Positions 16,932 through 26,059 of a DNA stretch of 53,545 bases are shown piece by piece (the first letter of the stretch is position 1; the number at the start of each line of letters is the position of its first letter). Below the pieces are notes generated by a model. The model made no database searches. It saw only the letters and a list, made by a program, of their open reading frames with translations, and was not told the origin of the DNA. The translations under genes were made by a program, and so were the position numbers. The DNA lies in assembly GCA_016202435.1 (NCBI GenBank), contig JACQOR010000081.1:1-53545 (forward strand). The letters run 5' to 3'. The DNA is from Chloroflexota bacterium. Its GTDB lineage: Bacteria; Chloroflexota; UBA6077; SHYK01.

Positions 16932-18461
16932 CTAGGATACCGCCTGCGCAAGCACTCGGGGAATCTGCGGCAGCAAGTCTGACGCGGCCAGCCCACCTGC
17001 ACCGAAGTCCGCAGAAATGTTGGCGGCCGCGGCCCCGTGCGCCCAGACCCCAAGGCGGGCCGCGGCGCTCGGCGTCAGTCCCCGCGCCAGCAGGGCACCA
17101 ACGATTCCGGTGAGAACGTCTCCCGTGCCGGCCGTGGCCAGCACGGGGTTCGGACGGGCATGCACCCAGGCGTTCCGGCCACTGCCAATGCCGGTGAACG
17201 GACCTTTCACGACCACCGTCACCCCCCAGGCTCGGGAAAGTCGTCCTGCAAGCTCCCACGCGGGCTCGTCGGGCGCAAGATTCGTACCGACCAGGCGGGC
17301 AAGCTCCCCCAGGTGTGGCGTTAGCACGACTTTTTGACCGATCCAATTCTCCCAGCCTGGACGAGTGGCGAGTGCGTTGAGACCGTCAGCATCCACCACG
17401 ACGGGCAGGCCGGCGACTGCCGCGTGACGCAACACGGCTTCCACCACGTCGCCAGCGCTCCCATCCGTCGAGAGCCCCGGCCCGACCGCCACGGCATCGA
17501 ACCGGTTGAGCTGTGGCGTGAGACGTTCAACGCATTCACGGCCCTGGGCTGCCGGTCCGCCGTCCGGCAGGGGCAAAAAGGTGATCTCGGCCAGGCGACT
17601 GGCCACGACATCCCGCAACCAGGGCGGTGCGGCCAACACAACCAGGCCCGCACCCGCGCGGACGGCAGCGGCGGTGACGAGATACGCCGCGCCTGCGTAT
17701 CGGGCTGACCCGGCCAATACCAGAAGGCGCCCGAGCGTCCCTTTGTGGGCACCGAGGGGCGTTCTTGAGAGCATCCCTGCCAGTGACGTTAAAGTCACCA
17801 CTTCGGCCGCTTCTGAAGGGCCGGGGGCGAGCCCGATATCGGCGAAGGCCAGCTCGCCGGTCCACGAGGAGGCGGCGGCGGACAGTAAGCCCTGCTTGGC
17901 TCCACCCAGGACCACCGTGAGATCGGCGATAACTGCGATCCCCCTTGCTCGGCCCGTGTCCGGGTCGAGGCCGCTTGGGGTATCCACGGCCACCACCTTG
18001 GTGCCGCGTTCGGTACGGCGCTGCTCATTTAGCGCCTGGATGATCCCTCGGAGCGGTTGTCGGGGTTCGCCTCGCGCGCCAAGGCCAAGTAGCCCATCGA
18101 GAATGACGGTCGCGTCGCTGAGCGCATGGTCCAGTTCGGAGGTGCCCTCTGAATGGTCGACTGCCTTTCCCCCTGCGCGGGTGAACTCGTCCTTCTCAGC
18201 GGCCGTAATCGAATGGCCCGGGCATAGATAGAGACCGGCTTGCCACCCAAACTGGCGGAGGCGGCGTGCCGCGATCCAGGCGTCCCGGCCGTTGCGGCCG
18301 GTGCCGACGAGCGCAAGCACGACGGCCGGTGTAGGCCAGCGGGCCGCCACGGCTTCTGCCACCGCGCTGCCCGCTCGATCCTGGAGCTCCTGCTCGCTTG
18401 TGCCCGATGCCAGCGTCTGGCGCTCGAGGTCGCGCATCTCCGCTACCGAGATCACCTTCAT
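16932..18461 (-). CDS. nnr: bifunctional NAD(P)H-hydrate repair enzyme Nnr
   Basis: The protein has 509 residues. The N-terminal YjeF/NAXE domain (about 1-215) would interconvert R- and S-NAD(P)HX. The C-terminal ADP-dependent dehydratase domain (about 225-505) restores NAD(P)H. The latter is clear: GPGLSTDGS, VVVDADGLNAL, VVLTPHLGELARL, VVVKG and the nucleotide motif ATAGTGDVLTG. The epimerase is less typical. Its usual GNNGGDG loop reads GTGRNGRDAW (53-62), though DGLLGLGARG and VAVDTPSGLDPDTG remain. The start ATG forms an ATGA overlap with the acpS stop. The convergent Cys-rich gene ends 34 bases away. Confidence 0.92.
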   Translation of the reverse strand: MKVISVAEMRDLERQTLASGTSEQELQDRAGSAVAEAVAARWPTPAVVLALVGTGRNGRDAWIAARRLRQFGWQAGLYLCPGHSITAAEKDEFTRAGGKAVDHSEGTSELDHALSDATVILDGLLGLGARGEPRQPLRGIIQALNEQRRTERGTKVVAVDTPSGLDPDTGRARGIAVIADLTVVLGGAKQGLLSAAASSWTGELAFADIGLAPGPSEAAEVVTLTSLAGMLSRTPLGAHKGTLGRLLVLAGSARYAGAAYLVTAAAVRAGAGLVVLAAPPWLRDVVASRLAEITFLPLPDGGPAAQGRECVERLTPQLNRFDAVAVGPGLSTDGSAGDVVEAVLRHAAVAGLPVVVDADGLNALATRPGWENWIGQKVVLTPHLGELARLVGTNLAPDEPAWELAGRLSRAWGVTVVVKGPFTGIGSGRNAWVHARPNPVLATAGTGDVLTGIVGALLARGLTPSAAARLGVWAHGAAAANISADFGAGGLAASDLLPQIPRVLAQAVS

Positions 18462-18832
18462 CGCGAAGGCGCGCTCGGCGGTGTTTCGGCGATGGCGACG
18501 GCGATCGCGTTTTCGCGCGAGTGAGAGATACTGACCTCAATCTCGGTTACGCCCAGCCGCTCGGCACGGCGTAGCATCCGGCCAGACAAACGCACCTCCG
18601 GCTTTCCCGAGGGCAGGCGCACCACCTCGATGCTCCTGAACGCCATGCCGCCCACGCCAAGCGCTTTCATGACGGCCTCTTTTGCGGCGAATCGCCCGGC
18701 GAGAGACGCCACCCGCCCCTGATTCTGTTGCCACTCCAGGTCGGTATACACGCGTCGCCGGAGACCGGCCGGGTGGCGCGCGAGGACGCGCGCCAGCCGC
18801 GAGATTTCCACGATGTCGATTCCCAAGCCCAC
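18458..18832 (-). CDS. acpS: holo-[acyl-carrier-protein] synthase
   Basis: The protein has 124 residues from GTG at 18832, the usual size. It transfers phosphopantetheine from CoA to apo-ACP for fatty acid synthesis. Signatures are GLGIDIVEISRL at the N-terminus with the Mg-binding Asp, RFAAKEAVMKALG in the middle and SISHSRENAIAVAI at the end. The frame is open upstream to 18895 but the extra residues do not belong to the family. It shares a 4-base overlap with nnr, a common pairing. Confidence 0.95.
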   Translation of the reverse strand: MGLGIDIVEISRLARVLARHPAGLRRRVYTDLEWQQNQGRVASLAGRFAAKEAVMKALGVGGMAFRSIEVVRLPSGKPEVRLSGRMLRRAERLGVTEIEVSISHSRENAIAVAIAETPPSAPSR

Positions 18833-18866
18833 TCGTTTGCGCCCCCGTTTGCCGTGCTGAAATGGC

Positions 18867-18895
18867 ACCGTATCAGTGCGCCGTCCCAGTGTCAA
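18867..18895 (-). promoter_or_regulatory. promoter of acpS-nnr
   Basis: On the minus strand a perfect -35 TTGACA (18895-18890) is followed after 17 bases by TACGGT (18872-18867) as a weak -10. The transcript would start near 18860, giving a leader of about 28 bases to the GTG at 18832. Confidence 0.5.
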
Positions 18896-18927
18896 AAAGG
18901 CAGGCCGGGACGCTCGGGCGGCTGATC

Positions 18928-18986
18928 GATTGACACGGCGGCACGATGAGCCCTGTCAATCACAGGCCCGTTACAAGTCGTTGACA
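18928..18986. promoter_or_regulatory. inverted and direct TTGACA elements between acpS and the second XRE gene
   Basis: GATTGACA (18928-18935) and TGTCAATC (18954-18961) are perfect inverted copies with an 18-base spacer. A third copy (GTTGACA, ending at 18986) follows and shares GGCACG context with the first. The elements may be -35 boxes, operator half-sites for the XRE regulator, or both. No convincing -10 was found for the plus strand. Confidence 0.4.
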
Positions 18987-19048
18987 TGCCGGCACGGGGT
19001 AGGCACCATGCAGCCTGGCAGGCACTTAGTCCCTGCAGCGGAGGATGG

Positions 19049-19450
19049 ATGCAAGAGCGAGAGGATTTCCCGACACTGCTTCGATCATTCCGAGAGCGGG
19101 TGACGCGCTCTCGGAACAACCTGGCGTATGAGGTTGGCGTAGATCCGTCATACCTGACGCGGATTGAGCACGGCGACCGGGAGCCGCCGCGCCAGCACAT
19201 TGTTGAGGCGCTGGCGCGGGCCCTGCGTTTGACGATTCCGGAGCGGAACCGACTGCTCGTTGCGGCCGGCTACGCACCGGTCTCGATAGTGGAGCTCGGC
19301 GTGTGGGATGACGCGTTCCAGGCCGTGGCCGACGTGCTGAACGACCGACAGCTCTCGCAAGAGGAGCGCGACCAGTATCGGGCCGTCGTGCAACTCATCT
19401 CCACGCGGTGGCAAGCTGCCGGCCGCAATGCTCTGCTTGAGCTTCCCTGA
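19049..19450 (+). CDS. XRE-family transcriptional regulator
   Basis: The protein has 133 residues from ATG at 19049, with GGAGG about 5 bases upstream. The N-terminal helix-turn-helix (about residues 10-70) reads LRSFRERVTRSRNNLAYEVG, then VDPSYLTRIEHGDREPPRQH. The part LALTIPERNRLLVAAGYAP-like (here LRLTIPERNRLLVAAGYAP) resembles the MmyB-type XRE subgroup. The C-terminal half is helical with no known ligand pocket. The stop precedes a gene for a small membrane-anchored protein by about 90 bases. Confidence 0.85.
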   Translation: MQEREDFPTLLRSFRERVTRSRNNLAYEVGVDPSYLTRIEHGDREPPRQHIVEALARALRLTIPERNRLLVAAGYAPVSIVELGVWDDAFQAVADVLNDRQLSQEERDQYRAVVQLISTRWQAAGRNALLELP

Positions 19451-19538
19451 TCAGGATCTCCTTCTTGGCTCGGCATGGGCCGTGCAGTTCCCTGCTAAGA
19501 TGCTTCAGAAACATGAAGATCGGGAGGAGGATTCCGGA

Positions 19539-20039
19539 TTGACGGATGAATCTCAGACCGAGGGGATGACAGAGTTCACGCCTGAGCGCTGGGAAACGGC
19601 GGTCGAGGATGCTGCAGAGATCGTTGCACTGCTTCTGGATCGGGGCCAGGCCATACTAGACGCCTTCAATGAACTGAGGCGCGAGCGCCCCATGCTTGTC
19701 TCCGCCGCGGCGGCAGCCGTCGGAGGCGCACTGATCGGAACGATTGTTGCGGGGCGGCGTCTCCGGCAGCGGAGCCGCAGACCCCTTGGTGCCGTGGCTC
19801 AGGCTACAGCCGTCGCCCAGGCGGCGGCCGAGCGCTTGGCGCAACAGCAGCCGCTGCGGTCGCGCCTGGGCGTCATGCGGGAGGGCCGATCCGGGTCCCG
19901 CCCTCAGGAGCGGCTCGTCGAGGGCGGGCGGGCGGCCCAGCACTTGCTGCAGCTGCTTCCAGTCGTCGTCGCGGTGCTAAAGAATCCCTTGGTTCGCACC
20001 GTGCTTTGGCGATTCGCTGTGCGATCCGTCCGCCGCTAG
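19539..20039 (+). CDS. small protein with one hydrophobic segment
   Basis: The protein has 166 residues from TTG at 19539, chosen because GGGAGGAGG lies 8 bases upstream. An ATG at 19500 is in frame, but it overlaps a TAAGAT that may be a -10 box. It has an acidic N-terminus (TEFTPERWETAVEDAAEIVALL), one Gly/Ala hydrophobic stretch (LVSAAAAAVGGALIGTIVAG) directly followed by many Arg residues, an Ala/Gln-rich helix and a hydrophobic end. It resembles membrane-associated YtxH-like or phasin-like helpers in composition only. I do not recognise a family. Confidence 0.6.
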   Translation: MTDESQTEGMTEFTPERWETAVEDAAEIVALLLDRGQAILDAFNELRRERPMLVSAAAAAVGGALIGTIVAGRRLRQRSRRPLGAVAQATAVAQAAAERLAQQQPLRSRLGVMREGRSGSRPQERLVEGGRAAQHLLQLLPVVVAVLKNPLVRTVLWRFAVRSVRR

Positions 20040-20111
20040 ACCGAATCGGCGACACCATGAGGGCGGCCCGTCAATTGCCGGACTAGCCTCGGTGGCGTTC
20101 GGGGTCAACCT

Positions 20112-21311
20112 CTAGCGGGGAACGTCAACCGTGCCGTTGAGGCGGGCTACTGTCTTGACGCGACCATCTCTGAGGTAGATCCGGGGTACCCGGGGACCGG
20201 TTCCCGTTAGCACGTCCCAGGGGATCGTATCCGCTGCCTTGGCAACGTCCCAAATGTCGAGCTTTCCGTTTGAGGCCTCTCCATAGAGCAGCGCTTCCGC
20301 ACCCGGCTGCACATCGGGGATGTTGCTTATGTCCACTACAGTGTGGTCCATCGACACCCGACCGAGCAACGGCGCCCTGCGCCCAGCGATCAACGCCGCA
20401 CCTCGGTTGGAGGCCATTCTGGGAACCCCGTCCGCGTAGCCAGCCCCGAGCGTTGCGGCGGGAGTGGGGCCATTGGCACGCCAAGTCTGTCCGTAGCCGA
20501 CGGCCGCCCCCGCTTCGAGCAACATTCGTCTTACAACTCGAGCCTTGAAGGAAACCGCCGGGCGCAGTATCGGTAATGCGGTCGGCCGTTCCGGAAATGG
20601 GCTGATCCCGTAGAGGCCCAGGCCCACTCGCACGAATTCCATATGGGCGTCCCGGTAGGCGAGGGTGGCAGCGGTGTTGGCGACGTGCCGCACGGGGAAC
20701 CGATAGCCGGCATGTGCGAGTTGTTGGACCACTCGGTCGAATATTCTCATTTGCTCAAGGGTCGTCGCTGGATCCGTGTCGTCGGCGCTCGCGAAATGGC
20801 TCCAAATCCCCTCCACCCGCAGACCGGTGGCGTCCGACAGGGCCCTTGCTAACGGCAACGCCTGTTGTGGCTCAACGCCGAAGCGGTGCAAGCCAGTGTC
20901 CACTTTGAGATGGACGGCGATGTCGCGACCTACTCGCGCGGCGGCCCTTTCCAACGCGGTGACCAGTTCCGGGGTGTCGACGGTTACGCACAAATTGTGA
21001 CCCGCGACCACATCCGTCTCGCTGGGGTCAGTGCGGCTGAGCACCAAGATCGGGGCCTGGATTCCTGCCGCGCGAAGCTCAACACCTTCGTGGACGCGAG
21101 CGACCGCGAGCCGACTGGCCCCCGCTGCGAGCGCGGTTGGCGCTATCTCCCGCGCCCCGAGGCCGTAGGCGTCTGCCTTGACGACCGCTGCCAGCGAGGC
21201 AGGCGCGATCCACCGGCAGAGCGTCCGCACATTCTCCGCTATGCGATCAAGGTCGATCTCCACCCAGCAGGGCAGACCGGGGCGTGGCTCGCGGTCGTCC
21301 GATGCGTTCAA
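20112..21311 (-). CDS. alr: alanine racemase
   Basis: The protein has 399 residues from TTG at 21311. This PLP enzyme interconverts L- and D-alanine for peptidoglycan. The PLP lysine K45 lies in AAVVKADAYGLGA. The catalytic tyrosine is in LGAGYADGVPR, and GRVSMDHTVVDIS is the usual C-terminal domain signature. WSHFASADD belongs to the barrel. The size is normal for the family. It is divergent from proS, with separate promoters in the 170-base gap. Confidence 0.96.
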   Translation of the reverse strand: MNASDDREPRPGLPCWVEIDLDRIAENVRTLCRWIAPASLAAVVKADAYGLGAREIAPTALAAGASRLAVARVHEGVELRAAGIQAPILVLSRTDPSETDVVAGHNLCVTVDTPELVTALERAAARVGRDIAVHLKVDTGLHRFGVEPQQALPLARALSDATGLRVEGIWSHFASADDTDPATTLEQMRIFDRVVQQLAHAGYRFPVRHVANTAATLAYRDAHMEFVRVGLGLYGISPFPERPTALPILRPAVSFKARVVRRMLLEAGAAVGYGQTWRANGPTPAATLGAGYADGVPRMASNRGAALIAGRRAPLLGRVSMDHTVVDISNIPDVQPGAEALLYGEASNGKLDIWDVAKAADTIPWDVLTGTGPRVPRIYLRDGRVKTVARLNGTVDVPR

Positions 21312-21364
21312 GAACGACGCCAGTGCCGGTCATGGGGGTGAGACGACGGTTCCATCTTGCGGTC

Positions 21365-21370
21365 ATTATA
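21365..21370 (-). promoter_or_regulatory. consensus -10 box of alr
   Basis: TATAAT is present on the minus strand at 21370-21365. Transcription would start near 21358 and leave a leader of about 47 bases. No good -35 was found at the right spacing. Confidence 0.5.
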
Positions 21371-21406
21371 GGGAGGGGCTCCGACCTGATATTTTCTCGC
21401 GCGTCG

Positions 21407-21436
21407 TTGCTGGCATTCCGGAGGCGTGGCTACAAT
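21407..21436 (+). promoter_or_regulatory. promoter of proS
   Basis: TTGCTG (21407-21412) and TACAAT (21431-21436) are separated by 18 bases. Transcription would start near 21443, leaving about 39 bases of leader with the AAGGAG ribosome site before GTG 21482. This is too short for a T-box. Confidence 0.55.
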
Positions 21437-21481
21437 CGGGCCTTCAGCGGGTTCTTGGCCGGCTTTGGCGAAGGAGCAGAC

Positions 21482-22927
21482 GTGTCGGAAGCTAGTCGAT
21501 TTGTGCAGGAAATAGCCGAGCAGAGTGACGATTTTTCGCGCTGGTACACCGATGTAGTTCTCAAAGCTGAGCTCGCGGATTACTCACCGGTTCGCGGATG
21601 CATGGTCATCCGGCCCTACGGCTATGCACTTTGGGAGAACATGCGTGACGCGCTCGACAAGCGCATCCGGGCCACTGGGCACGTGAACGCGTATTTCCCG
21701 CTCTTCATCCCCGAGAACCTCCTGAAGCAAGAGGCGGAGCACGTGGCGGGCTTCAGCCCCGAGGTTGCCTGGGTGACAGCGGGCGGCGATGACGATCTCG
21801 AAGAGCGTCTGGCCATTCGGCCAACCTCCGAAGTGCTGTTCCTCACGATGTACAGCAAGTGGATTCAGTCCTGGCGAGATCTCCCGGTGCTCATCAACCA
21901 GTGGGCGAACGTGGTGCGCTGGGAAATGCGAACGTACCTTTTCCTGCGGACTATGGAGTTCCTCTGGCAGGAGGGCCATACGGCTCATCGCACGGAAGTG
22001 GAGGCGCAAGAAGAAGTGCTCCGCATGCTAGAGGTGTACCGGGACTTCGTCGAGACGGAACTCGCGATTCCCGTCATTCCGGGTGGCAAATCGGAGGGCG
22101 AGAAGTTCGCGGGAGCGCAGGCGACCTATACGATCGAGGCGATGATGGGCGACGGACGAGCCTTGCAAGCCGGCACGTCCCACGCGTTTGGACAGCATTT
22201 CGCGCAGGTTTTCAACATCACCTTCCTCGACAGGGATGGCGAACGACGTCACGTCTGGACCACCAGCTGGGGCGTCACGACCCGTCTCGTGGGAGCCGTT
22301 GTCATGGCGCACGGTGACTCATCGGGGTTAGTGCTTCCACCCCGCGTGGCCCCGTACCAGGCCGTTGCGGTTCCGATCTTTCGGAATGAAGAGGAAGCAC
22401 AGCGGGTGCGCGGCGTCATCGACGACCTTGCCCGTCGCCTTGATGGCCGGGTGCGGCTCCACGCAGATTGGTCTGACCACACGCCGGGATGGAAGTTCAA
22501 CGAATGGGAGCTGCGAGGCGTGCCAGTCCGTCTGGAGATTGGACCCCGAGACGTGGCCAACGGCCAGGTGCTTGCGGTGAGAAGGGACACTCGAGAAAAG
22601 CAGGCGATTCCCGTCGGGGAGTTGTCCGCCCGCCTGCCCACCTTGCTTGAAGACATCCAGCGATCGCTTTTTGCGAAAGCTCTCGCCTTTCGCGAGTCGC
22701 GAAGCCACCGAGTAGGGTCGATTCAGGAAATCGTCCAACAGATTGAGGTTGAGCGTGGGTTTTTCTACGCGCCATGGTGCGGCAATGGAGAGTGTGAAGC
22801 GGAGGTCAAGGCGAAGACCGGTGCTACCCTCCGCTGCTTGCCTCTTCGAGGCGACGGGGAGTCGGGTGCGTGCCTCGTGTGTGGCCAGCCTGAAACGACG
22901 ACCGCCGTATTCGCGAGGGCGTATTGA
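21482..22927 (+). CDS. proS: prolyl-tRNA synthetase, archaeal/eukaryotic (ProS3) type
   Basis: The protein has 481 residues from GTG at 21482, with AAGGAG 6 bases upstream; the frame is open farther but without homology. Class II motifs are present: RPTSEVLFLTMYSKWIQSW, LRTMEFLWQEGHTAH and AGTSHAFGQHFAQVFNITF. The anticodon-binding domain and the extra C-terminal zinc-like domain (WCGNGECEAEVK and CLVCGQ) are typical of the short ProS form of Thermus, archaea and Chloroflexi. It charges tRNA-Pro. The stop overlaps the TTG start of the next gene. Confidence 0.96.
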   Translation: MSEASRFVQEIAEQSDDFSRWYTDVVLKAELADYSPVRGCMVIRPYGYALWENMRDALDKRIRATGHVNAYFPLFIPENLLKQEAEHVAGFSPEVAWVTAGGDDDLEERLAIRPTSEVLFLTMYSKWIQSWRDLPVLINQWANVVRWEMRTYLFLRTMEFLWQEGHTAHRTEVEAQEEVLRMLEVYRDFVETELAIPVIPGGKSEGEKFAGAQATYTIEAMMGDGRALQAGTSHAFGQHFAQVFNITFLDRDGERRHVWTTSWGVTTRLVGAVVMAHGDSSGLVLPPRVAPYQAVAVPIFRNEEEAQRVRGVIDDLARRLDGRVRLHADWSDHTPGWKFNEWELRGVPVRLEIGPRDVANGQVLAVRRDTREKQAIPVGELSARLPTLLEDIQRSLFAKALAFRESRSHRVGSIQEIVQQIEVERGFFYAPWCGNGECEAEVKAKTGATLRCLPLRGDGESGACLVCGQPETTTAVFARAY

Positions 22928-23922
22928 GCTCCGAGGATTTGCTAGAAGAGCTCATGAGACGTCTACAAGAGGATGCGCCGCTGCCAGAGATAGCTCTAGC
23001 CACGCTCAGCGGCCTAGAGGGGGAGCCTCTCCACCAGTTCCGCCGAGCCTGGATAGAGTTGGACACAGATCGCCGCGTGCGGCTAGTTTGGATCCTGACG
23101 GAAGCCGCCGCTGACAACGTGGTATTGGACTTCGCCGCGGTTTGCGAGGTGGCGATGAATGACCCGGAGCCCGTAGTACGGGAGCAGGCCTATCGGCTCG
23201 CGGGGGAGGACGCCGGCTCTTCACTCTTCGAGCCCACGCTGCGAGCCGCCGCTGACGAGCCGGACCATGAAGCGCGCACTGCGGCTATCGACACTCTGGG
23301 CGTCTTCACCCTCCAGGCCCAGGCGGATGACTGGCCGGAAGCGGCCCAGCAGGCGGCACAACGGGTGTTGCTTGACCAGCTCCACAGCCCCGAGGCTGAC
23401 CTCACTTTGCGTCAGGCAGCGCTGCTCTCCATCTCCTACCTGACCACTCCTGAGTCGGAAACCGAGATTCGGCAAGCATATGCGCAACCGGATATGCGTC
23501 AGACCGCCATTGAGGCAATGGGGCGGAATTGCCAGGACATCTGGCTTCCCGATTTGAGGACCGAGCTGCGCTCGAAGCAGCCAGCGTATCGACTCCAGGC
23601 GATCCTGGCGTGCATCGAGAGAGAGGATGAACGCCTCGTTCCTGATCTTGTTGATCGGATAGGGGATCCAGAACGAGAGGTGCGTCTCGCGGCCATCCAG
23701 GCCTTGGGCGCCATAGGAGGCAGGGACGCGGAATTGGCTCTGGACGAGATTGAGCGTTCATCCGACCCGGCATTCCGCCGCGCCGCGGCTCAGGCGTTGG
23801 GCGAAGCTCGCGGCCGGGACGAGTTCTTCTCGATCCCCCGTGGCCTCTCCGGCCGGGACGACTTGACGGGCGGCGAAGACGATGGCGTTGAGGACGGAGA
23901 AGACGACCCAGAAGGCCTCTAA
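22924..23922 (+). CDS. HEAT-repeat protein with acidic tail
   Basis: The protein has 332 residues from TTG, overlapping the proS stop as TTGA, so translation is coupled. The chain is made of HEAT-like helical pairs: NDPEPVVREQAYRLAGED, EPDHEARTAAIDTLGVF, LRQAALLSISYLT and DPEREVRLAAIQALGAIGG, then DPAFRRAAAQALGEA. It ends in a strongly acidic tail (DDGVEDGEDDPEGL). There are no enzyme motifs, so it is probably a soluble scaffold. Coupling to proS suggests a role near translation, but this is inference. Confidence 0.8.
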   Translation: MSSEDLLEELMRRLQEDAPLPEIALATLSGLEGEPLHQFRRAWIELDTDRRVRLVWILTEAAADNVVLDFAAVCEVAMNDPEPVVREQAYRLAGEDAGSSLFEPTLRAAADEPDHEARTAAIDTLGVFTLQAQADDWPEAAQQAAQRVLLDQLHSPEADLTLRQAALLSISYLTTPESETEIRQAYAQPDMRQTAIEAMGRNCQDIWLPDLRTELRSKQPAYRLQAILACIEREDERLVPDLVDRIGDPEREVRLAAIQALGAIGGRDAELALDEIERSSDPAFRRAAAQALGEARGRDEFFSIPRGLSGRDDLTGGEDDGVEDGEDDPEGL

Positions 23923-23928
23923 ATCATC

Positions 23929-23945
23929 CCCGTCCGTCAGACGGG
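23929..23945. terminator. small hairpin between convergent genes
   Basis: CCCGTC-CGTCA-GACGGG forms a perfect 6-bp stem with a 5-base loop in the 28-base gap between the convergent HEAT gene and the ABC ATPase gene. There is no T tract on either strand, so termination is uncertain. Confidence 0.3.
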
Positions 23946-23950
23946 CGCCG

Positions 23951-25021
23951 TCAGTTGACTGACAGCGGAGGGGCCACCCGTTCGGCGATTTCCTTCCAGA
24001 AAAAACACGCCACGTAGTGGCTCGGCTGGACCTCCTCGAGCGGCGGCTCGGCTTCGGAGCACTCTGGCTTGGCAAAAGGGCATCGCGTGTGGAAGCGGCA
24101 GCCACTCGGCGGATTCGCGGGATTTGGAACGTCCCCCTGCATGATGATGCGGGAACGTCGTTTCTCAACCGTAGGGTCAGGAACTGGGACTGCTGACAGT
24201 AGGGCCTTGGTATAGGGATGAAGCGGCAGGTCATAGAGATCCGCGCGGTCGGCGAGCTCGACGATCTTGCCGACGTACATCACCGCCACGCGCGTGCTGA
24301 TGTGTCGCACCACGGCGAGGTCGTGGGCGATGAACAGATACGTCAGCCCAAGCTGGTCCTGGAGCTCCTCCAGCAAGTTGATCAGCTGAGCCTGGATCGA
24401 AACGTCCAGCGCGCTGATGGGCTCATCGCAGACGATGAACTCGGGGTCGAGGATCAGGGCTCGCGCCACGCCGATGCGTTGGCGCTGGCCGCCGCTGAAT
24501 TCGTGCGGGTAACGGTTGACGAAGTACGGATTGAGACCGACGATTCGAAGAAGCTCCCGAACTTTCTCTTCACGTTCCTTCGGAGTGAGGAGATGGTGGA
24601 TTTCAAGCGGCTCCGCGATGATCGCGCCGACGGTCATGCGCGGGTCGAGCGATGCGAAAGGATCCTGAAAGATGATCTGCAGGTCCCGTCGGTAACGCCG
24701 CAGCTCATTTGGATCCAAGGTCACGAGATCCTTGCCTTCGTAGAAGACATGCCCGCCCGTGGGCTTCTGCAGTTGCAGCACCGCGCGGCCAGTCGTCGTC
24801 TTTCCACAGCCGCTTTCGCCGACGAGTCCGAGCGTCTCCCCACGTTTGACGTTGAAGCTAATGCCATCGACCGCATGCACATGTCCCAGGGTGCGCTCGA
24901 AGATCAGGCCGCGCCGGATCGGGAAATAGACCTGGAGATCTTTGACGTCCAGGAGAACCTCGCCCCAGCCCTCCTTTCTCGTAAGCGTGCCGGCGAGTTC
25001 GGCTATTGAAGTTTCAGCCAT
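23951..25021 (-). CDS. oligopeptide/dipeptide ABC transporter ATPase (DppF/OppF type)
   Basis: The protein has 356 residues from ATG at 25021, which overlaps the end of the previous gene by 8 bases. Motifs are Walker [15 protein letters not shown], the Q-loop in [12 protein letters not shown], signature [10 protein letters not shown] and Walker [13 protein letters not shown], then the H of IAHDLAVV. The C-terminal oligopeptide domain with the Cys pattern [14 protein letters not shown] may bind an Fe-S cluster, as in several OppD/DppD proteins. It would energise peptide uptake together with its partner. The frame is open upstream but that part has no homology. Confidence 0.93.
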   Translation of the reverse strand: MAETSIAELAGTLTRKEGWGEVLLDVKDLQVYFPIRRGLIFERTLGHVHAVDGISFNVKRGETLGLVGESGCGKTTTGRAVLQLQKPTGGHVFYEGKDLVTLDPNELRRYRRDLQIIFQDPFASLDPRMTVGAIIAEPLEIHHLLTPKEREEKVRELLRIVGLNPYFVNRYPHEFSGGQRQRIGVARALILDPEFIVCDEPISALDVSIQAQLINLLEELQDQLGLTYLFIAHDLAVVRHISTRVAVMYVGKIVELADRADLYDLPLHPYTKALLSAVPVPDPTVEKRRSRIIMQGDVPNPANPPSGCRFHTRCPFAKPECSEAEPPLEEVQPSHYVACFFWKEIAERVAPPLSVN

Positions 25022-26009
25022 CGGACTGCTCCTTCCCCTCATAGACGTTGACCCAGCATGCCACCCAATGTTCCTCGCCGACCAACGTGAGAGGGGGATT
25101 CTCCTCCTCGCTGCGCTCCACCGCGTAGACGCAGCGCGGCTGGAACGGACAGCTATCGCCGACCCGGGTGAGGTCCGGCGGGAAGCCCTCGATGGGAACC
25201 AGCTTTTGTCGGATAGATTGATCCACTCGCGGTATGGAACGGAGCAACCCGAGCGTGTACGGGTGTCGCGGATTGGCAAAAAGTTCTTCGGTGCCGGCCT
25301 TCTCCACGATGTAGCCGGCATACATCACATTGATTCGATCGCATAGGCCCGCGACGATGCCCAGGTCATGGGTGATCATGATGACGGCCATACCCAGGTC
25401 CTGGCGGAGGCGATTCAGCAGATCGAGGATCTGCGCCTGGATCGTTACGTCCAGCGCCGTTGTGGGCTCATCGCAGATGACAAGCTTCGGCTCGCAAGCC
25501 AGCATCATGGCGATCATTACCCGCTGGCGCATGCCGCCGCTGAAATTATGGGGGTACTCCCGAATCCGCGTTCGGGCGAACGGAATTTCTACCATCTCCA
25601 TCATCTCGACCGAACGACGCTCCGCGGCCGCCATGTCCATTCCCTTGTGGATAACGAGCGGCTCCGTCATCTGCCGCAGGATGGACAGAACAGGGTTCAA
25701 CGAGGTCATCGGATCTTGGAAGATCATGGAGATATCGTTGCCTCGGACCTTCCGAATCTCGTCGTCGCTGTACTTCAGCAGGTCTTGGCCTTCGAAAAGC
25801 ACCTCACCACCGACGATGCGACCTGGCACTGGGACCAGGTTGAGAACCGAAAGCGCGCTGATGGACTTGCCGCAGCCGCTCTCACCCACAATCCCAACCG
25901 CCTCGCCAGGCATCACCGTGTAGGAAATTCCATTGACGGCGTGTACCACGCCCTCGCGTGTGGGGAACTCGGTCCGGAGGTTTTTCACCTCGAGAAGTGG
26001 CTCTGGCAT
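25014..26009 (-). CDS. oligopeptide/dipeptide ABC transporter ATPase (DppD/OppD type)
   Basis: The protein has 331 residues from ATG at 26009, with AGAGGAG 6 bases upstream. Walker A is [12 protein letters not shown], then [12 protein letters not shown], signature [10 protein letters not shown] and Walker [13 protein letters not shown], then the H of ITHDLGIV. The C-terminal peptide-type domain contains [12 protein letters not shown] and CPFQPRC. DppD and DppF normally act as a heterodimer under two permeases fed by a binding protein. None of those is present in this window, so this ATPase pair is an orphan or serves permeases elsewhere. Confidence 0.93.
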   Translation of the reverse strand: MPEPLLEVKNLRTEFPTREGVVHAVNGISYTVMPGEAVGIVGESGCGKSISALSVLNLVPVPGRIVGGEVLFEGQDLLKYSDDEIRKVRGNDISMIFQDPMTSLNPVLSILRQMTEPLVIHKGMDMAAAERRSVEMMEMVEIPFARTRIREYPHNFSGGMRQRVMIAMMLACEPKLVICDEPTTALDVTIQAQILDLLNRLRQDLGMAVIMITHDLGIVAGLCDRINVMYAGYIVEKAGTEELFANPRHPYTLGLLRSIPRVDQSIRQKLVPIEGFPPDLTRVGDSCPFQPRCVYAVERSEEENPPLTLVGEEHWVACWVNVYEGKEQSDG

Positions 26010-26059
26010 TTGTCTCCTCTGTTTTTTTCGGCACGAGCCCGCCCGGGTAAAAGTGGGCA

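Noticed and set aside
21443-21481. T-box or other riboswitch in front of proS
   Set aside because: The predicted leader is only about 39 bases, too short for a T-box, and no specifier or T-box sequence is seen.
23952-25009. Plus-strand open frames over the ABC ATPase genes
   Set aside because: They are antisense to genes with complete Walker and signature motifs.
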